A stretch of DNA of 36,596 bases, taken from positions 1-36,596 of the forward strand of contig JAFGCU010000105.1 in NCBI GenBank assembly GCA_016932475.1, given 5' to 3'. This DNA is from Anaerolineales bacterium (lineage in GTDB: Bacteria > Chloroflexota > Anaerolineae > Anaerolineales > RBG-16-64-43). Positions 25,300 to 32,896 of this stretch are shown here, in pieces; position 1 is the stretch's first letter, and each line of letters starts with the position of its first letter. The position numbers and the translations under genes are program-made. The notes under the pieces were generated by a model, which worked only from the letters and a program-made list of their open reading frames with translations, did no database searches and was not told where the DNA came from.

Positions 25300-26199
25300 A
25301 TGCGGCTGGTCACGTTTGCCCTCGACGGCCGGGAACGGATCGGAGCGCAGGTGGAGCGTTCCGGGAAGCCCTGCGTGCTGGATCTGAACCAATCCCATTC
25401 GGTGCTGCCGGCCGAGATGAACGCTTTCCTGACCGCGGGCGAGCCGGCTATGCTCATGGCCCGCCGGGCGCTGCAGGAAGCAAAGGAGAACGCGTTCCTG
25501 CCTGAGGCGGATATTCGTTTGACGGCGCCGGTTCCGCATCCCGGGAAAATACTTTGCCTCGGGCATAATTACGACGATCATATCGGCAAGGACCGGACCC
25601 GGCCTTCTGAATTTCCGACTTTCTTCTGCAAGACCGCCAACACGGTGATTGGGCCGGGGGCGCCGATCGTGATCCCGCCCGAAACGGCGAAGGCGGATTT
25701 CGAAGGAGAACTGGCGGTGGTGATCGGACGGCGGGCGCGGCGCATCGCCGAAGGGGATGCGCCATCGTACGTCGCCGGGTATACCATCTTCAACGACGTT
25801 AGCGCCCGCGATTATCAGAAACGCACCAGCCAGTGGATGATCGGAAAATCGTTCGATACCTTCGGCCCGATGGGGCCGGCCCTGATCACGGCCGACGAGA
25901 TCCCCGATCCGCACGCGCTGGATCTGGCGCTCACCCTGAACGGGGTGCTGCGGCAGAAAACCAACACCGGCCGCATGATCTTCACCGTTCCGTTTCTGAT
26001 CGCGACCCTGAGCGCGGTGATGATGCTGGAGCCGGGGGATGTGATCGCCACCGGGACTCCGGCCCGCACGCCGCCGGAACCGGGCTCCCCTGAGTTTATG
26101 CAGCCGGGCGATCTGGTGCGGATCACGGTGGAAAAAATCGGGGTGTTGGAGAATCCGGTGGTTGCGGAGACGATCCCGGGGTCTGGGTCCCCGGCTTGA
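25300..26199 (+). CDS. Fumarylacetoacetate-hydrolase-family enzyme
   Basis: Metal-dependent C-C hydrolase, tautomerase or decarboxylase of the FAH superfamily, 299 residues. Seen: ILCLGHNYDDH (about 84-94), metal ligands Glu135 and Glu137 in DFEGELAVVIG and Asp166 in FNDVSARD, Lys183 in GKSFDTFGPMGP, and TGTPARTPP. It lies between KDG kinase and KDPG aldolase, six bases after the former, so it probably handles a keto-deoxy sugar acid. Characterised relatives cleave 2,4-diketo-3-deoxy sugar acids in non-phosphorylative fucose/rhamnose routes. No known step of the KDG pathway needs it, so the substrate is open. The final residues run into the repeat that follows. Confidence 0.8.
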   Translation: MRLVTFALDGRERIGAQVERSGKPCVLDLNQSHSVLPAEMNAFLTAGEPAMLMARRALQEAKENAFLPEADIRLTAPVPHPGKILCLGHNYDDHIGKDRTRPSEFPTFFCKTANTVIGPGAPIVIPPETAKADFEGELAVVIGRRARRIAEGDAPSYVAGYTIFNDVSARDYQKRTSQWMIGKSFDTFGPMGPALITADEIPDPHALDLALTLNGVLRQKTNTGRMIFTVPFLIATLSAVMMLEPGDVIATGTPARTPPEPGSPEFMQPGDLVRITVEKIGVLENPVVAETIPGSGSPA

Positions 26200-26264
26200 A
26201 CCACGCCGGGGTGACGGTTATCGTCAATCCGGCGTGTACTCAGATGGAATCGGAGTGAGGTGAT

Positions 26265-26424
26265 CGTCATGCCGGCGCCTGCCCTCGCGGAGCATCCCGG
26301 CTCGCTCTGTTCTATGAGCCGGGATGGATGCGAAGCGAGGGTGTACTAAGCCGGCATCCAGAGACCATAATGGGAAAATTTTCCGAGTGTTATGGACCTC
26401 GGCCAAGAACGCGCCGGGGTGACG
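26265..26424. repeat. Inverted repeat, CGTCATGCCGGCGC type, containing a shared 16-bp word
   Basis: Arms CGTCATGCCGGCGC (26265-26278) and GCGCCGGGGTGACG (26411-26424) pair with two mismatches. Inside, CATCCCGGCTC and GAGCCGGGATG form a second stem. CCTGCCCTCGCGGAGC at 26278-26293 occurs again at 27166-27181. The 26200-26451 gap has no other content. Confidence 0.65.
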
Positions 26425-26451
26425 ATAATTGAAACGGCGAGGAAGGCTAAG

Positions 26452-27129
26452 ATGGCCAATTTTCAACGCTTGGAAGTGACGAACACCCTACTCGAGACGG
26501 GCCTGCTGCCGCTTTTCTACAACGGCGATCTGAATACCGCCGTCGAGCTGGCGGCGGCATGCGTGCGGGGCGGCGCGCGGGCGGTGGAATTCACCAACCG
26601 CGGCGAAGCGGCGTATCCGGTCTTTTCCGACCTGGTGCGCCATTTTGCCAGGGCGGATCCGGCGGTGATCCTGGGGGTCGGGTCGGTGATGGATGCCCCG
26701 ACCGCGGCGCTGTACCTCGCCGCCGGCGCGAATTTCATCGTCAGCCCGAGCCTCAACCCCGAAATCTCGCGGTTGTGCAACCGGCGCAAGGTGCTGTATC
26801 TGCCCGGATGCGCGACCGAAACCGAGATTGCGACGGCCGAGGAACTCGGCGCGGAGATCTGCAAGATCTTTCCGGCGGATGCGGCCGGGGGGCCGAAATT
26901 CATCCGCGCGGTCATGGCGCCGTGCCCGTGGCACCGGCTGCTTCCGACGGGCGGCGTCGACGCGACCGATGAGAGCGTGAGCGAGTGGATCCAGGCGGGC
27001 GCGGCGGTGCTTGGCATGGGGAGCAAACTCGTCACGAAGCCGCTGGTGGCGGCGAAGGATTTCGACGGCCTGGCCGCCAAAACCGCCGCATGCATCGGCT
27101 GGGTCAGGAAGGCGCGGGAATCGAAATAA
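26452..27129 (+). CDS. eda: KDPG/KHG aldolase
   Basis: Class I aldolase splitting 2-keto-3-deoxy-6-phosphogluconate into pyruvate and glyceraldehyde-3-phosphate. Seen: Glu46 in AVEFTNRG, the VGSVMDAP turn, SPSLNPE, Schiff-base Lys138 in EICKIFPAD, and LLPTGGVD. Length is 225 residues. The ATG at 26452 is preferred: GAGGAAGG lies about six to seven bases upstream, whereas the in-frame ATG at 26392 sits within the repeat. It follows KDG kinase and the FAH-family gene and closes the KDG branch. The EFTNRGE and CPWHRLLPTGG wording resembles the subgroup annotated as bifunctional 4-hydroxy-2-oxoglutarate/KDPG aldolase. Confidence 0.9.
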   Translation: MANFQRLEVTNTLLETGLLPLFYNGDLNTAVELAAACVRGGARAVEFTNRGEAAYPVFSDLVRHFARADPAVILGVGSVMDAPTAALYLAAGANFIVSPSLNPEISRLCNRRKVLYLPGCATETEIATAEELGAEICKIFPADAAGGPKFIRAVMAPCPWHRLLPTGGVDATDESVSEWIQAGAAVLGMGSKLVTKPLVAAKDFDGLAAKTAACIGWVRKARESK

Positions 27130-27364
27130 CGAAGGCCGCCTCCGCGGGCGAAGAGCATCGATGAGCCTGCCCTCGCGGAGCGTCACCGCTCGGTTGTAAA
27201 CCGTAAACGGTGATGATTGCGCGGGGGGGCGATGCGAAGAGTCCGTGAATGCGGAAGCGGAGAGTCTTCAAAAGCAGATGCTTCGCATCCATGCAAAAAA
27301 CGCAGGCCAAGCGCTTAGCAAGACACACTGTTCCCATGAATCCATGATACGAAAGGCGGAAACC
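27130..27364. other. Gap before the isomerase, with repeat fragment
   Basis: No gene. CCTGCCCTCGCGGAGC (27166-27181), shared with 26278-26293, is followed by a CGTCACCG/CGGTGATG stem (about 27180-27216), so this is a partial copy of the preceding element. An in-frame upstream extension of the next gene begins here but has no family similarity. Confidence 0.5.
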
Positions 27365-28180
27365 ATGTCTTATTTTGAATCCGTACCCGCGAAAGAAGGA
27401 TTGAACAAAGTTGCGGGAAATCCGTTCAAGCTGCTCGATTTTCAATTGCTCATCCTTCCCGACGGCGGGAGTTATTCGGCGGCTACCGGAAGCCGCGAAG
27501 TCCTGCTGGTGATCCTCGGCGGCAAAGCGGCCGTGAAAGCCGGATCGAAAACCTTCGCCGGGATCGGCGGGAGGCCGAATCCATTTTCGGGCAGACCGCA
27601 ATCGGTGTATCTCCCGTGCGGGGCCGAGTACGCCGTCACAGCCCAGGGGCGCCTGGAAGCGGCATTGGTCAGCGCGCCCTCGGAACTGAAAACCGATCCG
27701 TATGTGATCGGACCCGAAAAGATCACGAGCGGGGTATGGGGCGCGGCCAACTTCAGCCGCAATTTCCACCAGATCCTCACAGTGGCCGGCCAGCCGGATC
27801 TCCCCGCTCAGCGGCTGATCGTCGGGGAGACGTACACGCCTTCGGGGAATTGGAGCACCTTCCCGCCGCACAAACACGAAAAGGAAGACCTGCCGCGGGA
27901 GGCGTTCCATGAGGAGTTATACTTCTTTAAAGTTTCGCCTCCCGATGGGTTCGGCTTGACGCGGTACTACAACAACGAGGTGGATACCGGCTTTGTCGTG
28001 CGCGACAACACCATCCTGATGGCGCCGAACGGCTTCCACACCGTCGTCAGCGCGCCTGGGTACACGACATATTATTTGTGGGCGCTGGCGGGCAACCACC
28101 GCACACAGGCCACCGCCGACGATCCGGCTCTGGCGTGGGTCGGCCGGACCGTGCCGATGCTGAAATCGCTGGGACATTAA
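27365..28180 (+). CDS. IolB/KduI-family cupin isomerase
   Basis: Metal-dependent bicupin isomerase of 271 residues. Features match 5-deoxy-glucuronate isomerase (IolB) rather than classical KduI: SYSAATGSREVLLVILGG (37-54), GNWSTFPPHKHE (161-172) with metal ligands His169 and His171, FHEELYFFKV (181-190) with a Glu ligand, and the distal His225 in NGFHTVV. The next gene is KduD and no other inositol gene is present, so here it probably isomerises 5-keto-4-deoxyuronate, the KduI step. The ATG at 27365 follows a GGCGG-type site. Family assignment is firm; reaction assignment is from context. Confidence 0.8.
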   Translation: MSYFESVPAKEGLNKVAGNPFKLLDFQLLILPDGGSYSAATGSREVLLVILGGKAAVKAGSKTFAGIGGRPNPFSGRPQSVYLPCGAEYAVTAQGRLEAALVSAPSELKTDPYVIGPEKITSGVWGAANFSRNFHQILTVAGQPDLPAQRLIVGETYTPSGNWSTFPPHKHEKEDLPREAFHEELYFFKVSPPDGFGLTRYYNNEVDTGFVVRDNTILMAPNGFHTVVSAPGYTTYYLWALAGNHRTQATADDPALAWVGRTVPMLKSLGH

Positions 28181-28188
28181 AACTTACT

Positions 28189-28220
28189 CCCCTTCTCCCA
28201 GCGTAAGCTGGGAGAAGGGG
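28189..28220 (+). repeat. Perfect 14-bp hairpin before the kduD ribosome binding site
   Basis: CCCCTTCTCCCAGC (28189-28202) and GCTGGGAGAAGGGG (28207-28220) with loop GTAA. The downstream GGGGATGAGGGAGTG carries the ribosome binding site for the ATG at 28244. It resembles the element before kdgK, with the outer left arm shortened. Confidence 0.8.
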
Positions 28221-28243
28221 TCGGGGGATGAGGGAGTGAAAAC

Positions 28244-29008
28244 ATGATCCTTGATTCTTTTCGCCTGAATGGAAAAGTGGCGCTGGTGACGGGAGCCCGT
28301 CAGGGGCTCGGGAGGGCGCTGGCGCTCGCGCTCTCGGAAGCCGGCGCCGACATCGCCGCGCTCGACCGTAACGATGTCGCTGAGACTTGCCTGGCTGTGG
28401 ATGCAATAAAGCGCCGCTCGATGGCGGTCAAGTGCGATCTGCGCGAGGCGACGCCGGCCAGCTTGAAACAAATTGTGGATGGCGTGGTTTCCGAACTCGG
28501 ACGGCTGGATATACTGGTCAACAACGCGGGGATCATCCGCCGTGCGCCGGCGGCCGATTTCAGCGAGGCCGACTGGGATGACGTCCTGGCGATCAACCTC
28601 AAGGCGGTGTTCTTCCTTTCCCAGGCGGCGGGAGGCGTGATGCTCGCCCAGGGCGGGGGAAAGATCATCAACATCGCCTCGATGCTTTCGTTTCAAGGCG
28701 GGATCCTGATCCCCTCGTACACCGCCGCGAAAAGCGGCGTGGCCGGCATTACGCGCGCTCTCGCCAATGAATGGGCCGCGCGCGGGGTCAACGTCAACGC
28801 CATCGCGCCTGGATACATGGAGACCGCAAACACCGCCCCGTTGCGCGCGGACCCCAAACGTTCGGCCTCGATCCTCGAACGGATCCCGGCCGGCCGCTGG
28901 GGAACTCCCGAAGACCTTGCGGGCACGGCGGTCTTTCTCGCCTCCGCCGCATCCGATTACCTGCACGGGGCGATCCTGCCGGTCGACGGCGGATGGCTGA
29001 CACGCTAG
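28244..29008 (+). CDS. kduD: 2-dehydro-3-deoxy-D-gluconate 5-dehydrogenase (KduD), SDR family
   Basis: NAD(P)-dependent short-chain dehydrogenase reducing 2,5-diketo-3-deoxygluconate to KDG. Seen: N-terminal FRLNGKVALVTGARQGLGRA (6-25), typical of KduD, with the cofactor glycines; NNAGIIRR (93-100); catalytic Ser146, Tyr159 and Lys163 in IASMLSF and SYTAAKSG; and APGYMETANTAPLRAD (about 188-203), characteristic of KduD. Length is 254 residues, usual. GAGGGAG (28230-28236) precedes the ATG. UxaC begins one base after the stop, so the KDG branch and the hexuronate branch belong to one transcript. Confidence 0.9.
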   Translation: MILDSFRLNGKVALVTGARQGLGRALALALSEAGADIAALDRNDVAETCLAVDAIKRRSMAVKCDLREATPASLKQIVDGVVSELGRLDILVNNAGIIRRAPAADFSEADWDDVLAINLKAVFFLSQAAGGVMLAQGGGKIINIASMLSFQGGILIPSYTAAKSGVAGITRALANEWAARGVNVNAIAPGYMETANTAPLRADPKRSASILERIPAGRWGTPEDLAGTAVFLASAASDYLHGAILPVDGGWLTR

Positions 29009-29009
29009 G

Positions 29010-30434
29010 ATGAGCATGCAAAAGCCAAGCCTGCCGCCCGACCGGTGTTTCGGACCGGATCCCGCGCAAAAGGAGATAGCCCGTCATCTCCATGGCCTGA
29101 CCGCGGAACTGCCGCTCATCTGCCCGCACGGGCACGTGGACGCGCGGATGTTCTCCGATCCGGATTATTCGTTCGGCTCGCCCGCCGATCTCCTGATCAT
29201 CCCCGACCATTACGTCACGCGCATGCTCTATTCGCAGGGCATCCCGCTGGAAAAGCTGGGGGTGCCGCGGCGGGACGGCGGTCCGGTGGAGACCGATCAC
29301 CGGCGGATATGGCAGCTGTTCGCCGAGAATTTTTTCCTGTTCCGGGGCACCCCCAGCGGCTTGTGGCTGACCCACGAACTGAGCGAGGTTTTCGGCGTCG
29401 AAGAAAAACTCGACGGCGGATCGGCTGGGCGGGTGTACGACCATATCGCGGCGCAGCTGGCCACTCCTGCCTTCCGGCCGCGGGCCATGTTCGAGCGGTT
29501 CCGGATCGAAGTGCTGTCCACGACCGACGCCGCCGCCGACCCGCTCGCCGCGCACAAGGAGATCCGCGATTCCGGATGGAAGGGCAGGGTGATCCCCTGC
29601 TTCCGCCCGGATGCGGTTGTCAACATCGAAGCCCCCGGCTGGCGCAGCGCGGTCGATGCGCTCGCCAACGCGGCCGGATTGGAAATCCATTCCCACACGG
29701 ATTTCATCCGGGCGCTTGAGAATCGGCGCGCCTTTTTCCGAACCATGGGTGCGAAGGCGGCCGATCACGGCGTGATCGAAGCCTTCACCACGGAATTAAC
29801 AGGAGCGGAAGCCGAAGCGCTCTTTCAACGGGCGCTGAGGGGGAAACTGGAACCGGATGATGCGCGCCGGTTCACCGCCCATATGCTGATGGAATTCGCG
29901 CGGATGAGCGTGGAGGACGGGCTGGTGATGCAGCTGCACGCCGGCGCACTCCGCAATCACAACGAAGCGGTGTTTGAGCGCTTCGGAACCGACAAGGGCT
30001 GCGACATTCCGGTCGCCGGAGAATTCACCCGGGGCCTGCGGCCGCTGCTAACCAAGTTCGGAAACGATCCGCGCCTGATGCTGATCCTCTTCACGCTCGA
30101 CGAGGCGACCTATGCGCGCGAACTGGCCCCGCTGGCGGGGCATTATCCCGCGCTGCGGGTCGGGCCGGCGTGGTGGTTCCACGACAGCCTGAACGGGATG
30201 ACCCGTTACCGCGAGCAGATCGTCGAAACCGCCGGTTTGCACAACACCGCCGGATTCAACGATGACACCCGGGCCTTCCCGTCCATCCCCGCCCGACACG
30301 ATCTTTCGCGCCGGGTGGATGCCAACTGGATCGCCGGGTTGGTGGTGCGGGGGATAGTCGGGATGGACGATGCGGAAGAAATGATCCGGGATACAGCCTA
30401 CCGGCTGGCGAAGAAGACATACCGTTTGGAGTAG
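29010..30434 (+). CDS. uxaC: Glucuronate/galacturonate isomerase
   Basis: Isomerises D-galacturonate to D-tagaturonate and D-glucuronate to D-fructuronate in the cytoplasm. Seen: amidohydrolase-fold metal motif CPHGHVDA (38-45), DHYVTRMLYSQGI, FRLF-like FENF(F)LFRGTP, CFRPDAV, QLHAGALRNHN (about 310-320), and GPAWWFHDSLNGM (about 390-402), all typical of UxaC. Length is 474 residues, normal. The start may be 29010 or Met3 at 29016. It lies one base after kduD. It is the entry step for free galacturonate released by the GH28 and GH4 enzymes. Confidence 0.93.
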   Translation: MSMQKPSLPPDRCFGPDPAQKEIARHLHGLTAELPLICPHGHVDARMFSDPDYSFGSPADLLIIPDHYVTRMLYSQGIPLEKLGVPRRDGGPVETDHRRIWQLFAENFFLFRGTPSGLWLTHELSEVFGVEEKLDGGSAGRVYDHIAAQLATPAFRPRAMFERFRIEVLSTTDAAADPLAAHKEIRDSGWKGRVIPCFRPDAVVNIEAPGWRSAVDALANAAGLEIHSHTDFIRALENRRAFFRTMGAKAADHGVIEAFTTELTGAEAEALFQRALRGKLEPDDARRFTAHMLMEFARMSVEDGLVMQLHAGALRNHNEAVFERFGTDKGCDIPVAGEFTRGLRPLLTKFGNDPRLMLILFTLDEATYARELAPLAGHYPALRVGPAWWFHDSLNGMTRYREQIVETAGLHNTAGFNDDTRAFPSIPARHDLSRRVDANWIAGLVVRGIVGMDDAEEMIRDTAYRLAKKTYRLE

Positions 30435-30496
30435 AAACGCATGCCCTTTCGAATCGTGGTTTTCCGTTGTTGCAGCATTCCAGGGAGCGGCAGCTT

Positions 30497-31978
30497 ATGA
30501 CTACGGCGTTCCAGGCTCTCGAATTAAAGACGGATCCGCGCTCGGTGGTCAGTATTTCCGAAGCGGAATGCGGTCTATGCGAAGCGGAAGGCAAAAAGCG
30601 GCTTGCGTTGTACGCTGAAACGGGCTCGCCTGCGCTGGGTGAATTCGAGGGAGCGGCGTCCGAGGTCCATGGAAAAACCTTGCTCCTCGGCCCGCTCAGC
30701 CCCCGGAATGCCGGCGCCTTGCGCGCCCAAATCCCATGGCTGCAACCGCGCCGGTGGGGGATGCGCACCTCCGCCGGACTTGGGGACCGGCTGGGGCTGG
30801 CGACGCCCGGGCACGTGCGGGCGATGCGCGCCGCAGGCGGATCGATCGGACCGATCTTCGCACAGCAATCGATGCGGGAGATGGTGCGGACGGGGCGCAC
30901 GCCCCAGCAGGTCATGGACGACGCCACTTGGGGAATATTCCAGGAGGGATGGCGGGAAGGGGTCGGGGCGGATGCGGACCATTTGAAAAGCCCGGCCGAC
31001 ATCGATGCCTGCATAGCGGCAGGTTTCACTTTTTTCACCGTCGACCCCGGAGAATTCGTCGACGGCTCCGCGGAGACGGCGGACCTTTCCACTCTGCGCG
31101 AGCAAGCCGGCAAACTCCCGCCGGACGCCCAACCGCGCGCCACCGGGCTGCTCGGGCGCTCGATCGACGTCGAGGGGCGGACTCTGCACTTCGACGAGCC
31201 GGCGCTCCTTAAAGCCGTCGTCAAGTACGGGCGGGCGGTGGCGCACGTCGCCGCGATGAGCCGCCACCTGGCGCGGGCTGCCGCCGGCAGACTGTGCGAG
31301 TTGGAAGTCTCGGTCGACGAAACCGAACAGCCGACCTCGGCGGTGGAGCATGTTTACATCGCCAACGAGCTCCGGCGGTTGGGAGTGGAATGGGTGAGTC
31401 TCGCGCCGCGTTTCATCGGCCGGTTCGAAAAGGGCGTCGATTACATCGGGGATGTCGCGGCCTTTGAGGCGGACCTGGCGGTGCATGCCGCCATCGCCCG
31501 GCAATTCGGACCGTACAAACTCAGCCTGCACTCCGGCTCGGACAAGTTCAGCATCTATCCGGCGGCGATGCGCCAGACACGCGGATTGGTACACTTAAAA
31601 ACGGCTGGGACCAGCTACCTCGAAGCGTTGCGGACGGTCGCGGCGATCCAGCCGGATTTCTTCCTGGAGATTTACGTCTTCGCCCGCGAGCGGTACGAAA
31701 CCGACCGGGTGAGCTACCATGTATCCGCGCAGCTCGAGCGCGCGCCGCTGCCGGCGGCCGTGACCGATCCGCCCGGCCTCCTCAACCAGTTTGATGCGCG
31801 CGAGATTCTGCATGTGACCTTCGGCTCGGTTCTGACGGCGCAGGCGCCGGGCGGCGGCCTGAAATATTACGGGCGGCTGCGGGAACTACTGCAGTCGCAC
31901 GCGGACCGTTACGCGGGCAACCTGGAGGCGCATTTCCTCCGCCATCTTAAACCCTTCACCTCGATTGGAGTCCGGTAG
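30497..31978 (+). CDS. uxaE: Tagaturonate epimerase, UxaE family
   Basis: Interconverts D-tagaturonate and D-fructuronate, a step described for Thermotoga maritima UxaE that replaces the classical tagaturonate reductase/altronate dehydratase branch. Seen: the conserved stretches RWGMRTSAGLGDRLGLATPGH (first 20 of which are near residue 90), FAQQSMREM, ADHLKSPADIDAC, FFTVDPGEFV, YKLSLHSGSDKFSIYP and LHVTFGSVL, as in this family. The 493-residue length matches. ATG 30497 is chosen with AGGGAG upstream; an in-frame alternative at 30467 adds ten residues. The fructuronate reductase starts three bases after its stop. No uxaB or uxaA is present, which fits the use of this epimerase. Confidence 0.88.
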   Translation: MTTAFQALELKTDPRSVVSISEAECGLCEAEGKKRLALYAETGSPALGEFEGAASEVHGKTLLLGPLSPRNAGALRAQIPWLQPRRWGMRTSAGLGDRLGLATPGHVRAMRAAGGSIGPIFAQQSMREMVRTGRTPQQVMDDATWGIFQEGWREGVGADADHLKSPADIDACIAAGFTFFTVDPGEFVDGSAETADLSTLREQAGKLPPDAQPRATGLLGRSIDVEGRTLHFDEPALLKAVVKYGRAVAHVAAMSRHLARAAAGRLCELEVSVDETEQPTSAVEHVYIANELRRLGVEWVSLAPRFIGRFEKGVDYIGDVAAFEADLAVHAAIARQFGPYKLSLHSGSDKFSIYPAAMRQTRGLVHLKTAGTSYLEALRTVAAIQPDFFLEIYVFARERYETDRVSYHVSAQLERAPLPAAVTDPPGLLNQFDAREILHVTFGSVLTAQAPGGGLKYYGRLRELLQSHADRYAGNLEAHFLRHLKPFTSIGVR

Positions 31979-31981
31979 GCC

Positions 31982-32815
31982 ATGACCAACCCCTCGTCTC
32001 GTTCATCCAAGGATCTTTCCGGCACCGTCGCGGTCGTCACCGGCGGGGGCGGCGTGCTGTGTGGCGCGATGTCGCGTGCGCTCGCGGAGGTCGGCGCGAA
32101 GGTGGCCGTGCTGGATCTCAAACCGGATGGGGCGGAGAAAGTCGCGGAGGCGATACGCGCCGAAGGCGGCGAGGCGCTCGGCGTGGGCTGCGACGTTCTC
32201 GACCGGGCCAGCGTGGAAGCGGCCGCGGAGAAGACCCTGAAGGCGTTCGGGCGGGTGGATTTCCTCGTCAACGGCGCCGGGGGCAACAAACCCCAGGCGA
32301 CGACCGGCGCGGATGCGGCGTTCTTCGACCTGCCGGCGGATGCGCTGCGCTGGGTGTTCGATTTGAACCTGATGGGCGTCGTGCTTCCCAGCCAGGTGTT
32401 CGGAAAGCTGATGGCCGCGCAGAAGCGCGGCGTCATCCTGAACATCGCCTCGATGAACGCCATCCGACCGCTGACGCGCATTCCGGCTTATTCGGCGGCC
32501 AAAGCGGGGGTGGCGAATTTCACCCAATGGCTGGCGGTCCATATGGCGCAGGAATATTCGCCGGAGATCCGGGTCAATGCGATCGCTCCGGGGTTTTTCC
32601 TGACGAACCAGAACCGGTTCCTGCTGACGGACAAGGCCACCGGGGAGCTCACGCCACGCGGACGGACGATTCTCGACCATACGCCGATGAAAAGATTCGG
32701 CGCCCCCGAAGACCTGATGGGCACCATGCTGTGGCTGCTTTCGCCGGCATCCGCATTCGTCACCGGGATTATCGTCCCGGTGGACGGCGGGTACTCGGCG
32801 TTCGGGGGCGTTTAG
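31982..32815 (+). CDS. uxuB: SDR-type D-fructuronate reductase (mannonate oxidoreductase)
   Basis: Short-chain dehydrogenase that should reduce D-fructuronate to D-mannonate, of the type used in Bacillus and Thermotoga rather than the long-chain E. coli UxuB. Seen: cofactor motif VVTGGGGVLCGAMSRALAE (18-36), Asp at the end of the second strand (VLDLKPDG), NGAGGNKP (97-104), catalytic Ser157, Tyr170 and Lys174 (IASMNA, AYSAAKAG), and the long substrate loop FFLTNQNRFLLTDKATGELT characteristic of this subgroup. Length is 277 residues. It sits three bases after uxaE, directly upstream of the LarA homologue. The symbol is by function, not by E. coli homology. Confidence 0.85.
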   Translation: MTNPSSRSSKDLSGTVAVVTGGGGVLCGAMSRALAEVGAKVAVLDLKPDGAEKVAEAIRAEGGEALGVGCDVLDRASVEAAAEKTLKAFGRVDFLVNGAGGNKPQATTGADAAFFDLPADALRWVFDLNLMGVVLPSQVFGKLMAAQKRGVILNIASMNAIRPLTRIPAYSAAKAGVANFTQWLAVHMAQEYSPEIRVNAIAPGFFLTNQNRFLLTDKATGELTPRGRTILDHTPMKRFGAPEDLMGTMLWLLSPASAFVTGIIVPVDGGYSAFGGV

Positions 32816-32896
32816 CGGCGCAAGGAAAGTAAAAATGGGACCGGGAAAATGCAAAAGGTTCCCGGGTATGATGGTTTTGAAGGCCAACTCGCGATC

